The notes under the pieces: model-generated
The model's database searches: none
What the model was told of the DNA's origin: nothing
What the model saw: the letters and a program-made list of their open reading frames with translations, nothing else
Made by a program: the position numbers and the translations under genes
Origin: Trachelipus rathkii
Lineage: Eukaryota; Arthropoda; Malacostraca; Isopoda; Trachelipodidae
Direction: 5' to 3'
DNA length: 34,926 nt
Assembly (NCBI GenBank): GCA_015478945.1
Contig: JABUQX010065503.1
Span: 5,001-39,926 of the forward strand
In this document: positions 10,966 through 20,363 of the stretch, in pieces
Layout of the letters: every line of letters begins with the position of its first letter
How positions within the stretch are numbered: position 1 is the stretch's first letter

Positions 10966-11404
10966 AAAATAATAATAATAATAATGAAAAAATAACAATA
11001 ATAATAAATAATAAATAATGATAATAATAATAATAATAATAATGTTATAATTACCTGTTGCACGTAAATCGTAGAAAAAGTTAAACAGTCTATGGTTGCT
11101 CTTCTTTTGCACTTATCAAAGAGTTCAGAAAGAAATAAGTCTATAGTCTTTCTTTTTTTTTTTTTTAACTTTTTTAGAATATATGAATATAATAAATAAA
11201 GCATATCCCAATATAAATAATAATAATATGAATATAATTAATATAATAATAAATAAAATAAATACACTAAATTAAATGAAAAAAACACAAAAAAAATAAA
11301 CTAGCACTGCAGTCATTGGTATTCCTTGTTGGTGGACGTTCTCGAAGCAAACCCTAAAAAAAATTAAACCGGTAAATTGAGACAAAAAATCCTAATCCTA
11401 CACT
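10966..11404. other. AAT microsatellite and non-coding spacer
   Basis: An AAT tract at about 10966-11044 is followed by non-coding DNA up to the hAT target duplication. Minus-strand GCAACAGGTAATTATAAC near 11055 is a third splice-donor-like site. No gene is seen. Confidence 0.4.
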
Positions 11405-11412
11405 ACCACAGT
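11405..11412. repeat. Left 8-bp target-site duplication
   Basis: ACCACAGT, repeated exactly at 15115-15122 on the other side of the TAGGGTTG...CAACCCTA element. Confidence 0.85.
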
Positions 11413-11530
11413 TAGGGTTGGGATTAAAAAAAAACCTTTCGTTTTTTTTAAAAAAAAAACACGTTTTTTTTTAAAAAAAGACCAAAGGCCAAAATTTTTG
11501 GTTTTTTTTTTGTTTTTTTTTTAAACTACT
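11413..11530. repeat. Left terminal inverted repeat of hAT-type element
   Basis: TAGGGTTGGGATT followed by alternating A and T homopolymers with CTTTCG and ACACG. It pairs with the complement of about 15020-15114. Confidence 0.7.
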
Positions 11531-11696
11531 TATTTTTCATATATATCAAGTCTTCTGGGATATTTGAAATTTAAGTACATAAATAAAATATGTTAAAAGA
11601 GGTATACAATATATAAAGTAAGAGTTTAGTACTTATAAAGTTTTATTAGTGCTCTAGGGCATATAATTATTACATTTGACATGATGCTGATTATTA

Positions 11697-11697
<1 letters not shown>

Positions 11698-11732
<35 letters not shown>

Positions 11733-11751
11733 TATATACTATATATATATA

Positions 11752-11782
<31 letters not shown>

Positions 11783-11788
11783 GATATA

Positions 11789-11821
<33 letters not shown>

Positions 11822-11822
11822 T
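11698..11822. repeat. (ATT)n then (TA)n at LINE copy 2 tail
   Basis: An ATT tract (11698-11724) runs into TA repeats up to 11822, at the 3' end of the minus-strand LINE. Confidence 0.85.
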
Positions 11823-14760
11823 TCTTGCAGCTACCTTTTTCTCGCGAGTAAGGTGCGCGACGGGCATCAGAAAAGAAAAGCAGGTAGAGAGAATATGACA
11901 AACAGTCGAAAAGAAAGCCGGGCAGCCTTCACGCCCCCCCCTCTGTTCCTTAATAGTAAGGACTCGTCGGCAGTGCAGAAAATCCACCCTATAGGATCTT
12001 CAACGGGACTGCGACATGATGGTCCTTCAGCTGTGTAAATCGTCAGTTGTAAGGATTCATCCTTGACCAGGTCCAAACCATACCCCTCACAAACACCCCG
12101 CCATTCTCTCTATTATGCACGCTTTATTCTGCGCCTCTGCCAAACTCACATTTTTCTCCTTCAGACATTCGTTTACAGACTCAATCCACTTTTTCTTCGA
12201 TCCCCCAGCCCGTCGGTTTTCAACACACTCGCCGCACTATACATCCGCTTAAAAACCCGACTATCATTCATCCTTTCGACATGACTAAACCATCTCAACA
12301 TACTTTCATTTTTCTCTGCGTTAGCCCCTTTTTCAACCACACCCAACTCTCTAATATGCTTCATTCCTCATTTTAATGCAATTCTTCTCAACCACGCTAG
12401 CATGCCCCTAAAATTGATCCATCTGAACAATTGAACTTTAGATCTAATACTTCTCATTCGGCAGACCATAGTCTCAGCTACTATTAACAATAACACAGGT
12501 AATAACATACCGTCATGTAAGACCCTAGCGCACACAAGACTTAGTCCTTTACATTCACGAACGATTTAATTGCAGCTGCCGTCGCCACGCTTCCTGCCAT
12601 TCAACCGAACTTTCGGCCTACTAAAACTCTGCATCATGCTGTTCCCTTCTCATCAACCATATACCCTAAATATTTAAACTTAGACACTTGTTCAAGCTGC
12701 TCACCATGCACCATCTAACATAACTCACACTGAGGACTGTCCTCACTGACAACCATAACCTAACCTCTTATCTAGCGTTTACCTTTCAAACCCCTCTTTT
12801 ACACATCCTGCCAAATCTCTCTACCAATACCTCTGCAAACTCTTCAGAGTCGCCAACAAAATCGAATCATCCGGCATATAATATGGTAGGGCACCCTCGT
12901 CACTCATCTCCATCATTCTAACACAATTTCCTGTCACGCGCCACCTTCAATTCTTTCATAAACCCCATCGCATATACAAATTAAATAACCAGGAGAGATA
13001 CACACAACCTCTGCCTGCATCTACTCCGCTATTAATATGAAACCAATAGCTTTTGACACCATTTATTCTTAGACACGCTTCATTTGCCTGCACTATCGTT
13101 CCTCATGCATACTTTTTGATTCCATTCGAAAGCGCTAATTCACCGAACAGCTAATATATCCCTAACCACCTGCAATAAGACCTTCCTATTAACCATAATC
13201 ATACGCCCTGTTGCAAATCCATAAAAACCTAAATACATTTATTCTTCTCTCTAATTTTCTCTATCATTTTCTTTCAATGTAAAGATTTGATCCAATTAAT
13301 GCTCTACTACTCCTAAACGCACCTTGTTCTTCCCAATGCAGTCCTTCAGTCACGTCGCGCACTCTTTCACCAAAACAGCCAGCATATATCTTCCTTACAA
13401 CACTCAATAAACTAAATACGCTTCTATAATTTCTAAACAGTTCGCCTTTATCTCCGGCCTTACGCCCTTATATTAAAGATACTTATCTATTTACTGCTCT
13501 CCCCAATCCGCTCGAAAACTAATACCTGCCATAAACGGCTTTATTACACAACTTCAGGATCTCAAATCAATCACCATCTTGCCTCCGTTCTTGATCATTT
13601 ACCAGTAATTTCATCTAATACCTGCAGATTTACCATTCTTCAACTTCTCCACTCTAACCCACTTTCCCTGCCTCTTTGCTAATAACCGTCAATACCCAAA
13701 ATACCGTATTCGCTTCTTGTAGCCATCAAAACCACACACAGTCATTATTGCAGCTCCATCATTACGTCCACTGGGCTTTTTCAAAAAGTGTTTTTTTTTT
13801 TACACCTCCACACTCACATCCATTTCATCAAGTTAGCAAAAACACCTTATCCCTATTCATTATTCTGAGCCGGTTCCCCTTATTCTAATTCTTAACCTTT
13901 CGGCGCTTCGCTTCCAGAATGAGCTTCCTATTCCCTTGTATGTCCCCCATTCATCCCTCCTTCCAAATCTTTTCATTTACCTCTTCTTTTCTCTATGACT
14001 TATGCAGTGCTTTTAGGCATTGCCTTTTTCCTCCTTTATAATTCAAGCATATTTCTTTTGAAACTTATCATTTGCTTTAGTAGGCATTCAACTGCACGTT
14101 TCCCTTTTTTACTTTTAAGCCCGCTTGCATCACCTCTTCATTCCACCACTCACTTGTTATCATTCTACTTCGCTACCGTCTTACTTGTCTCCTTAACCTT
14201 TTTTAGCAACACCCACATGACTTCTTTGCACACTGCTAACATTGCTTCGCTTCCTTTGCTTCCAGATTTGTTCGTTTCAACTTGTTCAGATTCAACTGAT
14301 TTACTTACGAGCGGGTTCTTACATACTTATCCTTATTACCTTGTTCACATTAAACCTTCTTTCTGCCAACTCTTCATTTTAACCCTACTTGCCTTCCGTC
14401 ATGCACGCTTCGCTCCTCCATCTAAGTGCCCACTAACTTGATTTTACAATAGAAACAACATAATGATCCGATAATCCATTCCTAAACCCCTCACTGATTT
14501 AACTCGCAATACATCTTCAACATCTCGCTTCTTCACAACACAAAATCCAATCATAGCTTTTCCAGCTTCGATACGGCATCTCTACCTAAGCACCAACCTC
14601 TTAAGTATGACTTATGAGAATACATCTTGTGTTTAACGAAAAAGTATTATCTTAGGCACAAATACTCTCGCCCTCACAGAAATGCAATCCCCTCCTAGCC
14701 ATTTCCATTTTCTCGCTGACACGCCCAAACCACCTGTTATAAGCCGCATGCCTTTTTTTG
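11823..14760 (-). mobile_element. LINE copy 2, minus strand, heavily decayed
   Basis: Same family as copy 1, with which it shares the 3' region (AGAAAATCCACCCTA), the thumb and the RT core. Frame 12364-12173 keeps NESMLRWFSHVERMNDSRV. Around 12860-12880 the minus strand reads YA then an insertion in the GATGAT box, so the YADD motif is broken here too. It extends further 5' than the other copies. Near 14442-14472 the minus strand encodes SDHYVVSIVK, the closing SDH block of an apurinic-type (APE) endonuclease, which places the family outside the R2 group. Numerous stops and indels mean no product. Confidence 0.78.
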
Positions 14761-14762
14761 AT

Positions 14763-14763
14763 C

Positions 14764-14794
<31 letters not shown>

Positions 14795-14882
14795 ATATAT
14801 ATATATATATTATATATATATATATATAATATATATAATATATATATTATATATATATATATATATAATAATAATATATAAA
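14763..14882. repeat. (TA)n microsatellite
   Basis: TA tract flanking LINE copy 2 on its 5' side, within the hAT-type element. Confidence 0.85.
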
Positions 14883-15019
14883 TATCAACTTGTTAAAAAA
14901 AAAATTATATATATAAACAAAAATCCGTTTTAATAGTCAATATTTAGGGCCTAGAAGGAGTATTTTTACTTACTGCATAATTTTAATAAGCATCTTTATA
15001 TAATAAAAAGAGGTAATTA

Positions 15020-15114
15020 AAAAAAAAACAAAAAAAAAAGCATTTTGTTTAAAAAAAAACGTGTTTTTTTTTCAAAAAAACAAATTAAAAAAAAACGTTT
15101 TTTTCACAACCCTA
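15020..15114. repeat. Right terminal inverted repeat of hAT-type element
   Basis: A- and T-homopolymer stretch with AAACGTGTTTTT and AAACGTTTTTTTC ending CACAACCCTA. The reverse complement resembles the left end at 11413. Confidence 0.7.
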
Positions 15115-15122
15115 ACCACAGT
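15115..15122. repeat. Right 8-bp target-site duplication
   Basis: ACCACAGT, identical to 11405-11412. Confidence 0.85.
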
Positions 15123-15250
15123 ACTATATATACTTACGTCCTTACTCTTTGAATCTTTCTTAATTCCTCTTCAACAAAGATTACCAACAATATTGACCTA
15201 CTTTATGATGAACAACATTTGAACTATCCGAAATTGATAACCTGTATGAA
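15121..15250. repeat. Direct repeat B (partner at 9398-9525)
   Basis: Begins GTACTATATATACTTACGT immediately at the hAT target duplication and ends near ATAACCTGTATGAAC, 35 bp from the pol terminus. This is probably the native retroelement sequence following pol. Confidence 0.8.
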
Positions 15251-15284
15251 CTACAATAAGCTAGTCTTCTGCGACGTCGGAGTG

Positions 15285-15539
15285 TTATTCCAGTGGAGTC
15301 ATCATTATATGTGGTAGGTCTCTTGCAGGACCTCTGCTTCTTGTAGAATATCGTGGGAGATATTCCAACACATCCTCATCATGTGTTCCCAACGATGGAT
15401 GACTCTCAGCCACGGGACTATTGGGTGGAATACTCGAGTTGTCATCTATTATGGTAGAACTCTGCGTACTCACTGTAGAAGGTGCAACTCTTGATAATGA
15501 ACTAATTTGCGGGGGAACTTCCTTATTTGGGGAACTAAA
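15285..15539 (-). pseudogene. pol: Pol C-terminal tail beyond an in-frame TGA
   Basis: The integrase frame continues in phase past the TGA at 15542-15540 for about 84 more codons, to a stop at 15285. It stays free of stops and keeps the Ser/Pro/acidic composition of the upstream tail (DDNSSIPPNSP, THDEDVLEYLP). It ends with a basic YSTRSRGPARDLP motif like those closing many Gypsy-type pol proteins. This suggests the TGA is a recent point mutation, or less likely a readthrough stop. Confidence 0.65.
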
Positions 15540-17465
15540 TCATGAGAAATCGGTAAGTTGAGAAATAGGAGAGTTATCAAAATCCAGCGACGGAAAACTG
15601 TGGATGTGGTCTGCAGAACCTATCTGTCCAAGAAGACTGGATTCTCTATCCATTAAACCTATTAAATTGGGACTAGGTTTGTCTTTAAAGAAAGAGTGCA
15701 ACTGAGAAGAATCCTCAGAAGGAGGATGTTCTATAAGTGAGTTGATATTTGAGGTATCAAGATCACCCGGAACAGGAGTCGTCAAAAAAGAATCATACTG
15801 AAATTGAGAAGGATAATCGTGAGTGTGCATGTCATGGTAGTCCAGAAAAGGTGATGGTATACCACAACCCGTGAAAGTAAGGTTATCCTTAGTATTGTTT
15901 TCGGACGAACAAGTCGAAATGACGATCAGAGAAGGAGTTCCGGCTATATAACTTAAACGGTTTGGACTTAAGTTACTGCCGGTTATCAGAGGTGAAGAAA
16001 ACCGAACCTGAGGAGTTGAGATCCTGTTTAAATTCGGCGACAGCTGTGGAAATACCTCCGTCGGTGAATAGGTCTGTTTTTCCCTATTTGCTATTTGTAG
16101 ATTCCTAAGACTCATTGTTAGATCAGGCAACCTTGAAAAAGAATCAACCGAAATAGGGTTAAATTGAAGAAATCCTTCGAAATCAGGGTCTTCCCCTTCC
16201 ATATTACTATCATCAAACAAAGACATTTTGTCTATGGCAGATACCGATGATTCATTAGAAGCTACGCTATATTCAGATATCAGATCAGAATCGTCTGGTT
16301 CCTCAGTCTCATTTACATGCCCTATATCATCTTCCTCATCTTCTTCAGAGAAAAACTGGTCGCTGATTTCTCGATTACGAGATAAATATTTCCGTAAGTA
16401 ATTGGGTATATCGATCCAGCCTCTCAGATGTGAGAAATGTACTTTTTGAAGTCTACTGGAGGGGTTATTGGATCGACGAATGAGATAGGTGACCAGATTC
16501 TGATTAACCTCTTCAATGGTATACGGTCCCTCCCACTTACTCTGGAATTTCATGGTGGTACTGGGTCCCGTTCTGATAACCTTTTTTGCGACTTTTTGGC
16601 CCACTTTATACGGTTTGAAATTTGTACTTCCCTCTTTCCAATATTGAGGGAAGCTTTGAGTCGGCGTATGGGATTTTTGTAAAAGAAAATCAGAAGGCGA
16701 CATGTTTATGGCACTATGTGAAGTATTGTTGTAAATCAGAATAGACGATGAAAGTTCCTCATCCCAATTGGCTGGCTGTTCCAGAACCAGGCATTTGAGG
16801 ATCTGAGTCAGACTACGATTAAACCGTTCAGATATCCCGTTACTTGCTGGATGAAGTGGAGAAGTCCTAACGTGTTTAATATTATGCTCTTGAAGCACTT
16901 GCTGAAATGTCTGTGCTGTAAATTCTGTACCGTTATCGGTAAGAATGCGATTCGGTACCTTCGGTACCTTCGGCAGAAATGGAAGTACCTGGTGTTTGAG
17001 CTTCTGCGAGACTGTTAGACTAGACTTGTCAGGCAATGGAACAACGGAAACCCATTTAGAGAAATGATCAATAAGCACCATGCAGTACTTATTGCCTTTA
17101 AATGTTTTCGGAAATTGTAATAGGTCCATTGCACATAAGTCAAAAGGGTAATTGGCCAAGATTTTCAGCATTGGCGGAGTTACCGTAGAAGAGAAAGTCT
17201 TCTGTTTCTGACAGATCGGACAACATCGCACTATATCGGAAATCACTTGGTTCACCCGTGGGTGCCAGAAATGTTTATAAATGAGTTGAATCAATTTATT
17301 TCTACCAATGTGGGCACAAGAAACATGTAAACCCAATACTACATGCATAAGGAAATCCAAAGAAATGAGGTACAACATATCCTGTGAAGTAGTCTGGTAA
17401 TACAATATGCCGCTCTCGAGAGAAATCTGATTGCGATGTCGTCGGTATTGCTGATTAACTTGACG
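15540..17465 (-). CDS. pol: Integrase with long acidic/serine-rich C-terminal extension
   Basis: This enzyme inserts retroelement cDNA into the genome. Numbering from the TTG codon at 17405, an HHCC zinc finger (H27, H32, C62, C65) precedes the catalytic core D94, D157, E193. D157 and E193 are separated by exactly 35 residues. A GPY motif (WEGPY, 292-296) marks the Ty3/Gypsy C-terminal domain. The frame has no ATG near the start because it is the middle of a polyprotein. It is open upstream to about 17465 and beyond (FIKHQDRFDWRQV), consistent with the RNase H-integrase linker. After about residue 345 comes an unusual tail of roughly 280 residues, beginning acidic (SEEDEEDD) and then Ser/Pro/Asp-rich. 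A 9-bp tandem duplication gives PKVPKVP at 146-151. The catalytic residues are intact, but the polyprotein is broken upstream. Confidence 0.85.
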   Translation of the reverse strand, partial: RQVNQQYRRHRNQISLESGILYYQTTSQDMLYLISLDFLMHVVLGLHVSCAHIGRNKLIQLIYKHFWHPRVNQVISDIVRCCPICQKQKTFSSTVTPPMLKILANYPFDLCAMDLLQFPKTFKGNKYCMVLIDHFSKWVSVVPLPDKSSLTVSQKLKHQVLPFLPKVPKVPNRILTDNGTEFTAQTFQQVLQEHNIKHVRTSPLHPASNGISERFNRSLTQILKCLVLEQPANWDEELSSSILIYNNTSHSAINMSPSDFLLQKSHTPTQSFPQYWKEGSTNFKPYKVGQKVAKKVIRTGPSTTMKFQSKWEGPYTIEEVNQNLVTYLIRRSNNPSSRLQKVHFSHLRGWIDIPNYLRKYLSRNREISDQFFSEEDEEDDIGHVNETEEPDDSDLISEYSVASNESSVSAIDKMSLFDDSNMEGEDPDFEGFLQFNPISVDSFSRLPDLTMSLRNLQIANREKQTYSPTEVFPQLSPNLNRISTPQVRFSSPLITGSNLSPNRLSYIAGTPSLIVISTCSSENNTKDNLTFTGCGIPSPFLDYHDMHTHDYPSQFQYDSFLTTPVPGDLDTSNINSLIEHPPSEDSSQLHSFFKDKPSPNLIGLMDRESSLLGQIGSADHIHSFPSLDFDNSPISQLTDFS

Positions 17466-17973
17466 CCAATCAAATCTATCTTGATGCTTGATAAACCGCG
17501 AACCAAATTCTCAAAGTCTGATTATTTATGATTCCTGAAGTAATATCTATTTTCATTGATAAATTTGCGGTCCAGTTTATTAACCATAACAGTGTGATTT
17601 TAGGATGCGACTTTCTTTTGTTTTTATATTCAATTCCCTCCAGCAATAAACAACAATTTTTTCCTGACGACCGTACCAACTGTACTGGGGTAAAGATCTG
17701 GCGTAAAAGTTGGTTTCCTTTAAGCACACTGTACCCATTAAACACATGATCTCCATAATTCATGTGGAACGATGAATATTGTTGAAGTTGGAGTTAGTGA
17801 ATCTCCTGAAAAAGGTCACTTGTTAACTCAGCGTATTTGGTAATAGGGATTCTCTACCTTACTATCAAACACCGAATCCACTAGATAGCTTTCACTCCCA
17901 CCCTTGCAGATGGAAAAAAAGCTCCACATGAATTTTCCAAAAAGAGATAGAGATGAACTGCGGCAACTGAACC
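17466..17973 (-). pseudogene. Pol deletion junction: RT and RNase H missing
   Basis: Between the pol stub (ending 17974) and the integrase frame there are only about 500 bp. The frame 17763-17476 runs into the pre-integrase linker in a shifted phase but shows no RT (no xxDD box) and no RNase H (no DEDD pattern). A Gypsy pol needs roughly 2 kb here. I read this as an internal deletion plus frameshifts, which makes the element dependent on another copy for reverse transcription. Confidence 0.6.
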
Positions 17974-18438
17974 TCAGTTAGCACCCAGTCCACTCATCGA
18001 TGAAAACAGTTCATAGTGCGGCAGCGCGTTGATCGTTTCGAAAGTGATCCTAACAATCAAAGGATCAATGTCGGCTTGACACAGATTAATTTGTATTACC
18101 CCTTCTTCATCCCTGTTGGCCCAGTAACCATTATCAATGGTAGCCAATGAGAACACTCGAGCCTCGGGATTTTCTCTCGAAACTGGAAATGTTTCAGTGA
18201 TTTTTGGAAAGGTCCGCAACTTGGTCTCACTCTTTGGGGAGATGTCCATTGTGGGCAAACATAATGGGATTGACTCTTTTATGGGTTCTGTATTTGCAAC
18301 TGCGGGAAATGAAATCTTCGTTGATTCAGCATCTAATTGTAGATTGCAATTTTCTACGTTATTAGAGTCATTTCCTGAGTCTTTTTCTGCAATCTGCTCC
18401 AAGGGATGACTTACTTCCGTGGAGGTGGCCAGTTTAAA
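17974..18438 (-). pseudogene. pol: Pol N-terminal stub read after -1 frameshift
   Basis: Open in the -1 frame from the slippery heptamer to a stop at 17974. Its apparent start codon at 18402 is TTG, so translation presumably arrives by frameshift rather than initiation. The first part is acidic and low-complexity (AEKDSGNDSNN). The second part contains alternating hydrophobic segments (VIQINLCQADIDPLIVRI). The aspartic protease expected here is not recognisable: no D-(S/T)-G box is visible. It may be a linker left by the deletion that removed protease and RT. Confidence 0.5.
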
Positions 18439-20138
18439 GCTTCAGCGCCGTGGCTAACTGACTTATCATTTACACCCTTGCACCGGCCCTCATAATGGGA
18501 TAAATCACACCATTCACAAGGGTCCAGGTATCTGCGAGTAGGGCGAGAATTTTCATCCGCCCTGTTGTCTGTTGATCGCTCGGTATTCCTCGGCATTGGA
18601 GCGGGGTCTGTGTTTCTGGGTCTAGCGTTAGATGACGACGAAATCTTCTTGATAGCTCCTGAATTATGGTTCTGAGGAGCGGGGTTCTGAGGTGATGACC
18701 TTGGACGATTATCTGCAGTCCGGGGAGGAGTTTTGTAAAGACATTTGATTCCCGGATGGGGTCCATTACAAAATGGACAAGTCACCCGCCGGGAAATAGG
18801 TGGTGATTTCTGTGGCGATCGATATGACCGACACTCAGTACGGATATGTCCCTTTTTCCGGCAATAACTACAAATACCGAGGTATTTGTAGCAATCTTGC
18901 ATACAATGGCCAATATTGTCACAATATTCGCATCTTACCTCTGCGCGGGACTTGGGTGCTGAAGGCGAATATGTGATCCTATGGCGATTGTAGTTGTACA
19001 AACTCTGCTTCCGGTCATCATCTTGTCGGCGATTATCTCTGTAATAGTTACTTTCCTTTCGGTTGGTATTTCTGATATATTGATTTCCTTTAGGATCAGC
19101 ATCTCTGGAACTGTAAGAAGGAGATTTGCGACCTTCAACATAGTTAATGGTCTCATCCTTCAAGGTATCTACCCAACCGGTGGGATGAACGACATCGATT
19201 CGTATCGTTTCATTCAAATCTTGATCCAGCGGTTCGATTGTGTTCGAAATATGGGATTTCCTTATAGGGCTCTGAGTTGGTCGTCCGTCTGAAATAGGAG
19301 TCGGAAATGCTTGATCCTGCTGATATAGTGAATCAGCGAAGCTGACGATATCCTCCCACGTAACACTTGCTCGTGTATTATGTTCCCTTTGGACAATATA
19401 TTCGATTACCCGTTCCTTAAGAGAAGGTGGAAGGCTAATAAGAAATGCGAAGCGCAGAGAATTGTGCTCGCGCATGCCTAAACCGTTATATGCCCTACGG
19501 GCTAACTGCTCTAAACGAAGAGCAAACATACGTATGCCTTCGTTCTTATGACGGTAAGCAGCGTGGTAGGCTTGAAGCCTATAATTGTCTTTCCGTTTTT
19601 CTTCTGTGTGATACCAACGTATGAGGGTATCTTTCACAGAAGCATAATTCCGGACATCCTTGGTGATGAGTTTGTACAATTGGAGGAATGACCCTTCCAA
19701 TTGTCGACCCAACAAACGCAACCATTGCTGAGGAGCGTTTGGGTAATTGAGGCTGCAATATGCCTCGAAATCAGCGAAATATTCAAGGATATCCTGGTCT
19801 GCCTCATACTTGTATTTCCCAGGATCGACGACTTTCAACTTCTGGGAATTCTTCAGTAACTGCGTTAAAAGAACAATGGCTTCTGAAATCAGTTCCATAT
19901 GATGTTCTCTTCGGTCTGAATAGTTTGTGTAATACTTAGTATGAGGTTGTTGAGGTTGAGGTGGAATAAACCCAGGCCTTCTGGAATAGTGAGCAGGAAC
20001 ATTCCGAGATGTGGAAAAATCATTCTGTGATGCGTGTGGAAGACCTGAAGCTGTAGTTATGACAGGAGAAATAACTTGTCTATGTCGATGAAGAGCAGAG
20101 GGGGAGATACCCTCCGAACTTAGGACAGGCAAAGGCAT
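18411..20138 (-). CDS. gag: Gag: capsid plus four-zinc-knuckle nucleocapsid
   Basis: This structural protein forms the retroelement particle and binds its RNA. It has 575 codons from ATG 20138. Residues 1-80 are Pro/Ser/His-rich. 85-280 are largely helical with the gag-like pattern DILEYFADFEAYC...WLRLLGRQLEGS and YRLQAYHAAYRHKNEG, fitting a retrotransposon capsid. 330-400 are basic and Tyr/Asp/Arg-rich. Two canonical CX2CX4HX4C knuckles follow (403-416, 423-436), then CX2CX3HX4C (454-466), then a fourth knuckle of the same shorter type near the C-terminus (541-553). The ORF is intact. The pol stub is in the -1 frame, joined by a slippery T TTA AAC near codon 567. A same-frame leader ORF lies 226 bp upstream, separated by stops at 20364, 20283 and 20196. 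Confidence 0.85.
   Translation of the reverse strand: MPLPVLSSEGISPSALHRHRQVISPVITTASGLPHASQNDFSTSRNVPAHYSRRPGFIPPQPQQPHTKYYTNYSDRREHHMELISEAIVLLTQLLKNSQKLKVVDPGKYKYEADQDILEYFADFEAYCSLNYPNAPQQWLRLLGRQLEGSFLQLYKLITKDVRNYASVKDTLIRWYHTEEKRKDNYRLQAYHAAYRHKNEGIRMFALRLEQLARRAYNGLGMREHNSLRFAFLISLPPSLKERVIEYIVQREHNTRASVTWEDIVSFADSLYQQDQAFPTPISDGRPTQSPIRKSHISNTIEPLDQDLNETIRIDVVHPTGWVDTLKDETINYVEGRKSPSYSSRDADPKGNQYIRNTNRKESNYYRDNRRQDDDRKQSLYNYNRHRITYSPSAPKSRAEVRCEYCDNIGHCMQDCYKYLGICSYCRKKGHIRTECRSYRSPQKSPPISRRVTCPFCNGPHPGIKCLYKTPPRTADNRPRSSPQNPAPQNHNSGAIKKISSSSNARPRNTDPAPMPRNTERSTDNRADENSRPTRRYLDPCEWCDLSHYEGRCKGVNDKSVSHGAEALNWPPPRK
18432..18438 (-). promoter_or_regulatory. -1 ribosomal frameshift heptamer
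   Basis: The minus strand reads GCT TTA AAC TGG in the gag frame, so T TTA AAC is correctly phased as X XXY YYZ, one of the strongest known -1 slippery sites. It lies 18 nt upstream of the gag stop codon at 18413-18411. Shifting to -1 leads without a stop into the downstream pol stub. A stimulating pseudoknot was not identified by eye. Confidence 0.7.
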
Positions 20139-20363
20139 TGTTTCAGCCTTTGTTGGTGGCGGAAAACGAAGAAATCCATCTTGTTCACTTGGTGGTTAAA
20201 TTCCATCAGCATGTGTGTGAAGTTCCATCAGAAATCTTCCACTTAAAAGGGAAGCATTTTTGAGAAAAAATTCCGGAAGAAATCACCGGAGTATCCAGAT
20301 TCAAATGTGGAAAGTCTTGAGTATTGCATCTGGAAGATCAACGAGACGTTCTTCAGGAATTCC

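Larger units (their letters stand above)
11413..15114. mobile_element. Non-autonomous hAT-type DNA transposon with nested LINE
   Basis: Termini are TAGGGTTG at 11413 and CAACCCTA at 15114, flanked by a perfect 8-bp duplication ACCACAGT. An 8-bp duplication with TAGGG ends is diagnostic of the hAT superfamily. Inside the ends, both sides continue with matching inverted runs of A and T broken by ACACGTTTTTT / AAACGTGTTTTT, giving an inverted repeat of roughly 60-100 bp. Only about 300 bp at the left and 230 bp at the right belong to the element itself. The middle (about 11700-14880) is microsatellite plus LINE copy 2. No transposase is encoded, so it would have needed one in trans. Confidence 0.8.

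Noticed and set aside
11413..11424. TTAGGGTTGGG resembling a telomeric repeat
   Set aside because: It occurs once and is exactly the terminus of an inverted-repeat element with an 8-bp target duplication. There is no tandem array.
13995..14441. 148-codon plus-strand frame
   Set aside because: Antisense shadow of the LINE copy 2 RT/endonuclease region. No motif on the plus strand.
16437..16682. 81-codon plus-strand frame
   Set aside because: Antisense to the integrase GPY domain.
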